Shown: positions 45,391 through 56,815 of the stretch, one piece after another
Layout: each line of letters starts with the position of its first letter
Position numbering within the stretch: the stretch's first letter is position 1
Source of the DNA: Schizochytrium sp. TIO01
Lineage: Eukaryota; Sar; Bigyra; Thraustochytrida; Thraustochytriidae
Assembly (NCBI GenBank): GCA_004764695.1
Contig: SMSO01000008.1
Span: 719,001 to 783,000 of the forward strand
Direction: 5' to 3'
Length of the DNA: 64,000 nt
The notes under the pieces: generated by a model
Told to the model about the DNA's origin: nothing
The model's database searches: none
The model's input: only the letters and a program-made list of their open reading frames with translations
Position numbers and translations under genes: made by a program

Positions 45391-48127
45391 GATGGTTAAA
45401 TTTAACACTCATCCTTTTGGCAGATCCTTCAGGGACGTTAGTGCGGGCGAATAAAGAAAAGTTGCTGATTGAATCTTTCGACGCATGCATGTGGATTTTA
45501 AAAAATTCTCATTTCGTCACTTGGAATCTGGGTTCTTACTATCATACATCGACGAAGATCACTTCATTCTAGGTTAAGATTGGTCATCGCGTCGGCATTG
45601 GCGTTGGCAGTGGCCGTAGCCCAGGCTTCGGTCTTCTACCCCAAGAACGACGCACGTAGGATGATTGATTGTCTTCCACTCCTGCCCCTTTCTGGCAATC
45701 AAAGCTTAGTCTAATTCGTGTTGGACCTCTATTGCCCTGCGCGTTGACGCTTACATGACTACAGTTACGTTCGTCACACATCTTCCATTCGCTCCCAGCA
45801 ATTGGTCTTCCGTGGTCTGAATTTCTCATCATGGCTGTCAGTAGTGTCTAGTATCGTGTTTTTTTTTTTTTTTTTTTTTTTCACCCTTTGGGCTTAATTT
45901 CAATTACTGGCAGTGGCTTCGAGGGGGGGAAATGTCTCCTCCCGGCTGCTTGGTTGGTGGCTTGAGCGAGTATCGTTGAGACTCGCAATTCAGTTTCTCA
46001 AATGCGTACCCATGCATACATACATGCATCATTCGCTTCTTCTTCCTGCAGCAAAGTGCATTGAGACATTAAAATACCGACAGGGTATTACACACAACTC
46101 TAAAACACCGACAGGATTTACATAGAAGCAATCGATGAATATCGCATAATAACAAAAACACCCCCACGGTATTCGTATTCCTACTGCCACTCCTCTGCCG
46201 ACCAGCGCTCCTTCCCTTTTCAAAAACCCACGGCTACACAACGGAAGACACCCGTATCGTTTTGTCTCGTTCTTGCATGATAACTCTGCTGACGAGCTAT
46301 TGCTCTAACGCCCTAGAGCAATCCTTTGGCTGCTCGGATTCAGCTGACGAAAGGTGCCTGGTGACTACCACGCAAAAGCTGTAGACAGCCACTACTTCAA
46401 GCAAGGCGTCGGCACGTGTGTGTACCACCATGTTCTCTCGCACTTTTGCCGCGCCGCCAATCTCGAATATTAATCGGCACGTGAAAACCAATCAATCAAT
46501 CAATCATCCGCCAAACGATGTGTGCGGTTTGTCTGCGAAGTAAATTGCGCCTCCGAGTGGAAGGCTCGCTGCTGAATTCACAGTTCCCCCAACCCGAGCG
46601 CGATGGGTGTCATTCTCGAGTACGGCCTCAAGAACTTCATTTAATTTCCGCTGTCTTCGTCCATTCTCACGCAAATTAACGACCCAAAGGCCCTTCCACC
46701 GAGTTTTGGAGTTTTGCACGTCAACTGTCCATTGATTCAGCATGGCGTGTGGTCAATCACAATTAATCAATCAATCGAATAATCGATCAATCGATCAATC
46801 GGTTCGCACCAAGGAATAAACAACAGCAGCCTTGAGAGAGAAAGAAACCCAACTCACTCCACACAAAGTTGGGCCTGCCTGGCAACGGCAATGGGCTGAT
46901 CGAATGTCATTTCGCGTGCCTTCATTTGCGATATCGAGAGGAGGCCTTCAGCTGTCTTCTTCTTTGCAGCACGTCCTCCTCGAGGTGCGATTCAGGGGAG
47001 TAGAGTGGGAGTAGCACGTTTTCAGAACTGTTGATAGGAACACAGGCAAAAAGAACGCATATACCACGCTATGGAACTAACTACGCAGTCGCTAGTGTTC
47101 ATACACCAGTCTTGTAAGGGAACAGACACAGTGCCTTCGTTTTTTTGTGTGTTTTCCCCCTCTCTCTTCAAGAAGAAAAAGAAAAAACCTAAAACTAAAA
47201 ACTAAAAACTAGAAACTAGAAACCACTTGTTTTATAAAAGATAAAAATAAAAAATAAAAAACATTTTAACTAAGAAGGACCGCTTTTTATTAACTTAAAA
47301 ACATGGAGGTTTAGCAGGTCGCAGTAAACGTTTTGATTTAAAATAAATAAATTAAAAACTAAAAGTATACTTACAAAAAATAATTGTTGGAAATGAAAGG
47401 AGAGATTCAATTTACGGAAAGGAAGGTTGCATAAGCAAAGTAAACCACGTGACTAAAGCAAACAAGTGCTTGTAACTAGTTCGCTATTCACTGTAACAGC
47501 CCCAGCCAGCCCCCCTATTTAAACTCGAAGCCCCAGACTCAGTTCTTCTTTCCCGGTGCCGCTATCTTCTTTCGCTCTTTTCCCCAAATCATCTGTACCT
47601 ACATTGAAGAACTTATCAATCAAAAATTATAATAAACAACAAAAGAAACAATAAAACTGATAAAATGAATGATCAATCATAAAAAGCCAAAACTAACTAT
47701 CTTCCATTCCTCCTTTCTTCTTCTACGTTTTCTAAACGGGGATAAAAAAAAAAAAAACAAAAGCGCAGCTAACTAAGAACTCATAGTAGCCACACACAGA
47801 CAGAAGTTCCTCGAGCCCAAGTGGGCAGAACAGAACAAACAGATCACAGACAGATCCGCAGCGCCTCATCTCTTCGAAAGCTCGCAGAAAGTATCAAAGC
47901 CCTCAGTCTCAAGCAAGCAAGCAAGCAAGCACTCTAAACGGCGCTGCCCACAACCATCACAGCTGGTTATAGAGTTAGCTTGCGTTAGCGCCTCTCGCGA
48001 TTCATTCATGAGCGGGTGCCTCTTAAAGACAGCGGCCAGCTCTAAGTTACCTACCTACTTAGTCGAAAGGTGCGAATGAATGGTCGAATGAGGGCAAAAC
48101 AACTGCAGTGACGCAGAAGAGCTTAAA
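45391..48127. other. Gene desert, first part
   Basis: No supported gene. It contains a pure poly(T) run of about 23 (45859-45881), CAAT/CGAT tracts (46490-46505, 46765-46800) and an A-rich stretch with AAAACTAA words (47186-47270). A short (AAGC)n run lies near 47913-47930. ORFs are short and unrelated to known families. Confidence 0.5.
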
Positions 48128-48338
48128 GTGAATGCAATCAATAGAATCAATGCAATGACTGCAATGAGTGCAGTCAATAGAATGAGTGCAATGAATAAAG
48201 TCCATGAAATCAATAGAAACAATGCAATGAGTGCAGTCAATAGAATGAATGCAATGAATGTAATCAATAGAATGCATGCAATGAATGCAATGAATAAAAT
48301 CCATGCAATGAATGCAATGAGTGCAGTCAATGAAATGG
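48128..48338. repeat. 9-bp-period minisatellite (AATGCAATG / AATAGAATG family)
   Basis: A 210-bp array of degenerate 9-bp units such as AATGCAATG, AATAGAATG and AGTGCAGTC. Because 9 is a multiple of 3, frames on both strands stay open and give MNA/INR or IHCI/FIA repeats. I treat these as spurious. Confidence 0.88.
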
Positions 48339-48925
48339 AGGAACAAGAGGCATTCAGGTCAAATTGTCCTATCTATGGAAATCCCAAACAACCAAGCACC
48401 CGTCACAATCGGATGGAAAGTCAAACAGTCGAGAGTTCTCAAGAGCGAAACGGAAAGCGTCCAAAAGAACAACCACTACGTCGTCGCTGTTTGAGGTAGG
48501 TCTTGAAGGTAGCGATGCTCGATGGAGGTTTTGGCGGTTTTGGTACCCGAAGTCGGCGGCGATAATTACAAGTATGCCTCTGCCTCAAAATCTATAGCAG
48601 GACCTGGAAATTACATTTTAAGCCTGCCAGTTCCAGCGCGTCGGTTGAGTTTCCAAACGGCTTGAGGGCTCGCGGTTGATCAGGATTTCCAACTCGAGCT
48701 TGGGCCTCTGACTGAGTTTGGTGTTCTCGATCTAACAATGTCTCTAGAGCCGAATGGCTTCGAGCTTAACGAGCCGAATGAGCTTGAGCTTGGAAACTGT
48801 GATTTATCGATCGATCCTTCTTCATCATCGTAATTCGTATCCTTCTTTCTTTCACTCACCCCAAAGCACACTTGCTAGCAGTTTCTATCCTTATCTCCTA
48901 AGAGGGCGTCAAAAAAAAGAAAAAA

Positions 48926-49001
48926 AGATAAGAAGATAAGAAGATAAGAAGATAAGAAGATAAGAAGATAAAAAGATAAAAAGATAAAAAGATAAAAAGA
49001 G
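48926..49001. repeat. 8-bp repeat (AGATAAGA)n then (AGATAAAA)n
   Basis: About nine units with an 8-bp period. The first half carries AGATAAGA and the second half AGATAAAA, a single-base switch propagated through half the array. Confidence 0.9.
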
Positions 49002-49514
49002 TATAGTACTAATGCTACTACAGTACTGTCTAGTAAATGCGAGTAAATGAGAGGGAGAACTTCCTAACAGCAGCATTCGAAATGCGGTAAATAATAAACA
49101 AAGAGAAGAACTTGGAGAAAAAAAGGGGTAAAAAGGGGAAAAAAGGAAAAAAAAGAAAAGAAAAAAAGATAGAAACGAAAAGGCCCAAAACGGCGCAAGA
49201 TCCAAATTTCGACCGTAAGGTCACTCACTCACTCACTCAGTCAGTACAAAAGAGAGAGAGTGACGAAAATAATGCAAACTCGTGCAAACAAATCGATCGA
49301 AAAAGCGAAGCGAACCGCAGTTCGACTGAAGAGTCCGTCGATGGTAATCTGCATAGGCTTTAACTCCGCACCGAGTTTTCAGGCTGTTCGAGTGCCGCGG
49401 TAAAGCTCTGAAATCGAAGCTCGTGTCAACAGCTGCAACGTCTTGTTCGTCGTTCCTGTCGTGGAGTTGACAACCAAATCGATCGGCAAACTCAATGATA
49501 AGCCGGGGCGCAGT

Positions 49515-49662
49515 CAACAAACAAACAAATAAATAAACAAACAAACAAATAAATAAACAAACAAACAAATAAATAAACAATAAACAAATAAATAAACAAT
49601 AAACAAATAAATAAACAAATGAATAAACCAACAAAGAAATGAATAAATAAACAAACAAAGAG
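49515..49662. repeat. (AAAC)n/(AAAT)n microsatellite
   Basis: About 148 bp of AAAC and AAAT units in a higher-order order (blocks of three AAAC then two AAAT recur). The minus-strand ORFs reading FVCLFI through it are spurious. Confidence 0.93.
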
Positions 49663-49879
49663 GCAAATGATAAGATACTGAAAGAAGATGGACGAATGAA
49701 CAGGAATCGCTGATGAAAGTTTCTGTCTGCCACAAGACTTCCTTCCTTCGAGTCAGCGGCTTCTCGAGAGCGGGGCCTCCGCTCCGGTTCAGAGCTTGGC
49801 ATCGCGTGTCGCTGCTCGTGGCACCGCATCCATCCTGGGCCATCCGCGCAGGCACGCAGGAGGGAGGGAGGGACACCCA

Positions 49880-52800
49880 CTCACTCACTACTCGTTCGAG
49901 CCCACTCGCTCGAGATCCAGCGAGCGAGAGAGCGAAAGATGACCCAGCGCAGCAGCGACGACGACGACGATTTCGAGGTAGCCGGCAGCCGCCAACGTCG
50001 CAGGTCTCCCTCTCCCTCTCCCGCCAGCCTGCCATCTGCCGCCTGCGAGGTGAAAGTAACTAGCTATCTCCAGAGGGCCTGAGGCCTGAGACCTGCGTTG
50101 GATTGCGTTGCAATGCAATGCAATGCATCACATCCATCCATCAACCCGTCCAGCGAGCTCCAAGTCGATGGCGGAAGCCTTGGTTCACTTCACGCCCGGG
50201 AGACCCGGTTCTCGAGAACTTGGGGCAGACTCTCGCACGCTCGCACTCCCTCGGGGGGAGGCGACCGCGGTGAAGGCGGGCGTGGTCGGCCTTGCGCCGG
50301 CGGGGGAAGCGAAGCGTCTGAGAGCGGGACCGCCTCCGATCACATCACGCGGCAGCCGCGAACCCAGTCAGCTCCGCTTCCGGAGTCGAGAGTGCCTTCT
50401 GAGCTCCAAGTTCTTGCGTCTGCTCTGCTGTGACTGCTCTGCTGTGATCGATTGCTTTCAATGGTCGCTGTTCTTGATCGCTGTGATTGATTGTTGTGAT
50501 TGATCGCCGTGAACGATGTGATTGGTGTAATCGATGACCTTTGCAAAGCGAACCTCGACGGTGGACAAGATCGCAGCTGGACTATCATCTATTATGTGCC
50601 TGTCTGGTGGTCGATCGAGAGCGCACGAGGCAGTGATCGCGAACCGTCTCCGACCGAGTTCGCAGAGGCAGCAGCAGCAAGCAAGCAAGCAAGCAAAGCA
50701 AACAAACAAACAAACAAATAAGCACAGCCGTGGTCCAACGAAGGAGCGCGAAGAGGCTCGGATATGCTGTCGATATCGATCTTCTTCTTGATGGTAGGTA
50801 ATGCGGCATTCAGCAGAGCGAAATCGGCCCATCCTCTGTACTCTAACCTAAGGTCCCATGCGGTTGCCAGCCGCTATAGCCATCGTCGCTCGTTCATTCG
50901 CGAGATAGATCGATCGATCACTTCCTAACTTGAGTTCCTGCAAAAGAAAGGTACACACCCTCTCTCGCGATCACTCACTCACTCACTCAATCAATTCCAT
51001 CAGAGTCGTACTAACTAAAATCGAGAAAGCTACCTGTGTCTTTCAAGGGATAGACAGATATTTGGCTCGACTTGGATTTCCTTCGTCGAGCTTCCTTCCA
51101 GCGACCGAATGACGACGACGTTGTGATCGCCACGGCGGTTTTGCCTCTCTGAGTTCGCTTTGGTTACTCTGTCGTTTTGGTTTTCTAATCGAAGCTACTC
51201 ATTTTTGGATGTGAGTGCGTGTACAATTAAATTATACTCGTTCAAGCTCGACGAAGACGACGACGGCATCAATCATCGAAAGCGGCGGACGCCTCACTCG
51301 CCAGAGGCTCTGTGCCAGCGGAGAAGATTCGAGCGCCTGACTGACTGCCATCTGGCCGAGCAGGGTTCTACCTACCTGCCTGTGTGCTGTTGGTATTGAT
51401 CGCTGCTGTGGATGTCGCTGTTGCCGACCTCAAGGCCAGTGACCTGAGCGAACTCCTGAAAGCGAGCTAGCTGCTCACGAGCCACGGTGGTCTCCGAATG
51501 AGTCGAGCTTGGTCCCGGCAGCAGCCTTGGCCTCCTTGGCCTCCTCTGGCAAGGTCTCTGGCACCGCCCTCGCGTTGACTTGCTAGAGACTCGAGAGACC
51601 TCGCATGGCGGCGCTGCGACCCACGTTTATTGAAGCCTGTGGCTGACAGACAGACAGATAGACAGACAGACAGACAGGCAGACAGAGAGCCTTCGGTCCT
51701 GAAAGCGAGTCCAGACTGGGCATCCGTTTGAGCAGCAGTTGACCTTGATTGAGCTCGAGCCTCGCTCAGGAAACCCGCGCCAAGGCTGCTCAAGATGCCG
51801 CGCCAGAGCTGTTCGAGGGTCCTCTATCTATCTATCTATTTATCATCATTATTATTATCATGTCATTTGTAAATATACAAAAGAAAAAAGAAAGAAAGAC
51901 AGAAAAGATTATTTTAGTTAGTATCTTCAGAACTTAAAGTTGTACTTATTAATTCGCAACGTGGAACATCACCCCTTTTTACTTTATTCATATTCATCTT
52001 AAATTGATTAAAATAAATAAGCTGAGTAGTTTAATTATTATTACTATTTTAATTTTTAAAAAATCTAAAACATTTTAAAATGATTTTAAAAAGAAGGTAG
52101 ATTGAATATAAGTATTTCTACGGCGGTACAGCCCTTGATATATATATATGTATGTATATATGTTTTGTATTTAATTTTTTTTTCTTATATTTTAGTTTCA
52201 AGTCAGCAGAAAAGAAAAGAAACGAGAAGAAAAGAAACCAAAACAAATTCATTCCATGACTTACTACAGTTTCTATGGAATTAATTGCAAAGGGGGAACA
52301 ACAGAAGCGTGAAAACGTCTCTCTTCTAAAGTCAGTCAGTCAATCGAGCGAATTGAGGAGACAAACAGAACTAGTACCCGGCTAGCCAGTACTAGCTAGC
52401 TACCTTGAATACTGAGGAAGGGCCCGCGGCTTTTGATGACTTGCCACTTGCCATGAGCTGATGATGTTCGAGGGCGTCTGCAGCAGCAGCAGCAGCAGCT
52501 GCATCGGCCTTCGATTCATCGCTCCGATTTCTGCCTGGCTTTGATGGAGAACATCGCCTGGGTACCTACCTACCTATCATGAAATAAAACGAAACGAGGG
52601 GAACGCCAAAGCCAGAACCAAGGCAAAAGCCAAGAAAACCAACCACCAATGAGATCACAACATCACATCATCAGAGTGAGTGAGCTGAGTGACGTTATGG
52701 TTTCTGTCTGTTTATTTCACTCCCTTCGTTGATGGCGTTTCCATTGATCCCAATCACTTCTTCGCAGCCTCAGGTTTAATTCCTGTGTAGTAGCATGAAC

Positions 52801-53396
52801 CAGGCCTGGTGATTGGTTGCTATTGGTTTGGCTCTGTCATCGTACGAGAGTGCAGCTGCGCCAAATAGCTAGCTAGCTAGTTATCTAGGCGATATGCTAG
52901 CAATATGCATATATCCGTTGAATTGTGCGGTTGTGGCGTTTAGCGACAAGTGTCTTGTCTGGCACCATGAAGGCTGTCAGAACGAGGCTTCATCCGCCAT
53001 CCAGGCTACGAAAATGCTACGCGGCAAGTGCACGGGCTCTTTGCTGAGGAGAGCAGGACACGAGCGGATGCGGGTTCTAGCTTGAGTCTTTTGGCCTCAT
53101 CGCGTGGCAGCCTGTGGAGAATGGCGGAGGAGCGCGCATCAAGTTTCCAAGAAGAATTGAAACTGGCACGTGTGGAAATACTGATACTGCCGCGCTGAGG
53201 ATCAAATTGCTCGAGTAGGTGAATCAAAAAATCAAAGAACTAAACAAACAAAGAAACAAAGAAACAAAAACAAATTCATCTCGAGGGCACGAGAAGCAGG
53301 CGGTCAGTCGCACCAAGTGGGCACGACGACGATGGCAAAAAGCCACCTGCTGCTTGCTTCTTAACCCTTCTTGCGTGAATGAAATACACCATGAAT
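49880..53396. other. Gene desert, middle part
   Basis: A GC-rich patch (49860-50430) is followed by mixed DNA with short tracts: (CAAG)n/(CAAA)n at 50682-50719, (CTCA)n near 50975, (GACA)n at 51644-51686, and a (CAG)n run near 52480-52500. ORFs on both strands are low-complexity or Arg/Ser-rich and share no family. AT-rich DNA lies at 51840-52250. No gene or RNA is supported. Confidence 0.45.
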
Positions 53397-53442
53397 TCAT
53401 TCATTCATTCATTCATTCATTCATTCATCATTCATTCCCAAA

Positions 53443-53482
<40 letters not shown>

Positions 53483-53669
53483 GAAATGCACCACATCGAC
53501 CAACCCTTGGCTTCGAGGATGTGTCAATTGCAGATCCCCTCAAGACGCGATGCTCCCTCCATACCCACCTCAAGCAAGACGCTCACTTCGGAGCGGATGT
53601 GGTCTGCTGCTTCAGCTGATGTAAGTAAGCCATGAACGCATCGGGACTTCACTTCTTCACTTCGCATGT

Positions 53670-53712
<43 letters not shown>

Positions 53713-53746
53713 TGTTTCTATGCCTGCCTGCCTGCCTGCCTGCCTG
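53397..53746. repeat. Cluster of four different tetranucleotide arrays
   Basis: Within 350 bp lie (ATTC)n at 53397-53430, (TAAG)n at 53441-53483, (GCTT)n at 53666-53712 and (TGCC)n at 53721-53746. Four distinct 4-bp units expanded side by side is unusual. Confidence 0.92.
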
Positions 53747-56482
53747 GAAAAGGTACCAGGTACCTTCTGTTCGCATATCTCGCTTGGCCGTGGCATGCAG
53801 CAGCACACCGTCGACAGGTCTCGCTCGCTCTGGTGCATTTCGTTCCGATGGCTTTGTCGCACCGGGAGCAGAACATCGGTACCGCGCCGCATGAGACGCC
53901 AAAGCAGCTAGCTTGGCGACCTTCCAGGCCTGCTTGCAGAGGCCTGCTAGTAGCTTTCGAGGGGGTCCTTCAGGAGCAGCGCCACAGAAGAGCACCCATT
54001 GCTTTGTTTGCCATAATTATGACACAGACATTCGATATACTATGTGCATATTTATTTCTATGGATCGACGGTTTCTGTAATGCATGATATGCATGATGTT
54101 CCCAATTTTTTTTTTCTCTTTTCTTTCTTTGTTAACCCCCCAAAGAAGAAGAAGAAGAGGAGGTAAGATGAAATGGAAAATGAAAAGTCTGGTTGAAGAG
54201 CTCAGCGAAGAAAAGGAAAGTGAGGTAGGCCGGAGGGTTGCGTAGATAACGTTGGCCTTTCACACTACTGAGATGGGAGAAAGCGAGCGTCGACCGCTTA
54301 TAACCAACCCTCCAAAGGCAAGCGAAAGGTGCCTGAACCCGCTCCTTGCCCTGCATAGTTTTCCGGCGATTCTTATTAAAATTTCATTAAAAATAAAAAC
54401 ATTAAGTGAACAACTTCTTGAACCTTCTTCAATGAATGAATGATTGATTGATTGATTGATTGGGGATTGATTGTTGGAAAAGCAACCATCTCAGACAGGT
54501 AATAAAACGATCGAAACCCCCCTCGTAGAGGAAACGCTTTTAATATTTTGTTATTTTAGTTTAAATTAATAAATATGATACATCATATTGAGAATATAAA
54601 TTGAAGTTTATAACAGTAATAAAACGACTCAAAAGGAGGGCTCGGAGAAAGCAAGCAAGGAAGGAAAGGGGGGAAAAGGAAAAAAAGAAAAAGAAAAAGA
54701 AAGAAGAAAGAAGAAAAAGCTCTTGTTTTAGTCTGTTTTCCGCGCTTCGCTAGCAAGGTGTGTGCAGTCGCCATCCATGTACCCAAAGCGCGGACGGCCG
54801 CGTAAAAGAATTGTCGGAGCGAGACCAGCAATTCCTTTATCTTAACAGGTCTCGTTTCCGGGCAGGTCGTAGGCGATAGGGTAGTGGGGGCCTAGTTGGG
54901 TGCTGAGAGGAGTTGCGGTTCTTCTTGTTACTATTAAAAAAATAAAATTAAAAAAAAATATTTTGAATATAATAAAATAAACTAAAAGTGCCTTTGGTAG
55001 TAGTTATAGTAATGCCAGGTGATCCGAAGCAATCGCCGCCTCGAGACCATAGGATGTGTGCATGTATGTCTGTTCCTCGTTTGATCACCATCGGATCTGC
55101 AGTAAGCTGTGGAAACGGAGAGTTGACGACACTCGCAGCGATCGCAATGCTCTGTTCTGAGAGTAGGCAGGATGTATTACTAGAGCACCCAACAACTTTA
55201 ATTCATTCTATCTATCTATCTACTATCTATCCATTTCATCTCACCTCATTTCATGTTATGTTATATTATGTTATGTTATGCTATGTTATGTTATGTTATG
55301 TTATGTTTAATGAAATAAAACAAACTTTCAAGAAAGGCGGGAAACAGAAAATGAATCAGAAACTGATGCAATAAGTCGATGCGGAGGATACAGCTCAGAT
55401 TGAAAGGCAAGCGACCTCGTGGCAATTCGAGGAGGGAGATTGCCATCGCATACGACGGCTTTAGATTCCGCAGCAGCTGTAAACCACCCCGTCGAGAAGC
55501 AGACCCGACGGATCAGACGCCTGCAAGTCAGCCTCAATCGGACAGTCGGTAGGTATCAATTAATTATGTTTATACAGACATAGACATAGAGCTTGGCGGA
55601 CTCTAGCGGCTCGTAGCGAAGTCCTAACAGGGCGGGGTCCAGATCGCGTGGAATTGCATTGCAATTGCAATGACAATGACAACGATTCATGGACAGGTTT
55701 GACAGACGTACTGCAGACATAGGATCAGACGCCTCGAGGACTTTTGGACAGCTTTGGGGAGATTCAAGAGGCGATGGCTCGCAGCACCTGCGAAGTGTTT
55801 GGGGATGTGTATTAGCCATCGCGGCTGAGTTCTTCAAGCTGCAGGCTCTGCTGTTATAAACGTTGATGTTTTAAGGTTGTTGTTTTAATGTTGTAGTTGT
55901 TGTTGTCAACGTTGTTGTTAACGTTGTTGTTAACGTTGCTGCTCACAGCGTGAGACCCTGTAGACCGGTAGCTCTGATTTGCTAATCTGATTTGCCCAGC
56001 ACCGAGGACAAGACGCAGCTTTGCTTTCGGGCTTGCTGGTTTCTTCTTCGTAGAAGACAAAGACCTTCTTGCAGCTCAGAATCGCTTCGCAGGATCGCTT
56101 CGGTTTAGCTTGCTTTTGCTTTGATTTGCTTCAGTAGTTGGCCTTGTTGGATCCAAGTGCTGCGAAGGCCTTTGACACACTCACGGATCGCTTGGATCTC
56201 TGTGAACTCATTGGCACATTCGCACGTTACAGGTGTGTACCCTGAGATCTAGCCCACGGAGCAGAGCCCAACGGAGCTGATCCTGGACCCCAAATTGGCG
56301 CGCCTTCGAGACAGGAGGCCGAGCTGCAACTCAAGCTGACAAGGTCCTCGCAGTCGAGGGCATGCGATGCTGAATGATTTGGCGTGCGATGCAAAGGAGC
56401 TACGCATGTAGCAGCAGAGTTGCTGCGAAACGAAAGAAGAAACCGAAACCGTGCATCTTTTAGCTGAATAAATATGAGGAAA
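53747..56482. other. Gene desert, third part
   Basis: No supported gene. Repeats include (ATTG)n at 54438-54462, (TCTA)n near 55205-55228 and a 5-bp (TTATG)n array at 55255-55308. GTTGTTAAC-like words occur at 55858-55940 and purine-rich stretches at 54660-54720. ORFs such as 53632-54087 owe their length to repeat tracts. Confidence 0.45.
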
Positions 56483-56815
56483 CGAATAAATGAATAAATG
56501 AATGAATGAATGAATGAATGAATGAATGAATGAATGAATGAATGAATGAATATGACCAATCTGTATAAATTTAGGTACATGCGTACAATACTGCGATGAA
56601 AGCTCTCGATCGTGGCCTCAGCTCCTCTTTGCAGGGCCTAAGGTCGTGAAAGAAGGGCAACCGCGCAGCAGCAGAAGTTATTTTGGCCTCGAGAAGTGCA
56701 AAGGCGTCGCGAATTGTGCCTCAAATGAAATAAATGCAAAGGAACTTTGACAATAAGCTCATTTATTATTTTTTTTTCATTCATTCATTCATTCATTCAT
56801 TCATTCATTCATTGA
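56483..56815. repeat. Inverted pair of tetranucleotide arrays: (GAAT)n and (ATTC)n
   Basis: (GAAT)n at 56483-56551 and (ATTC)n at 56775-56815 are reverse complements separated by about 220 bp. In single-stranded form they could pair over 40 bp or more to give a hairpin. Confidence 0.9.

Noticed and set aside
48055-48346. Hydrophobic FIALI/IHCID-repeat ORFs
   Set aside because: They are minus-strand readings of the 9-bp minisatellite, not membrane proteins.
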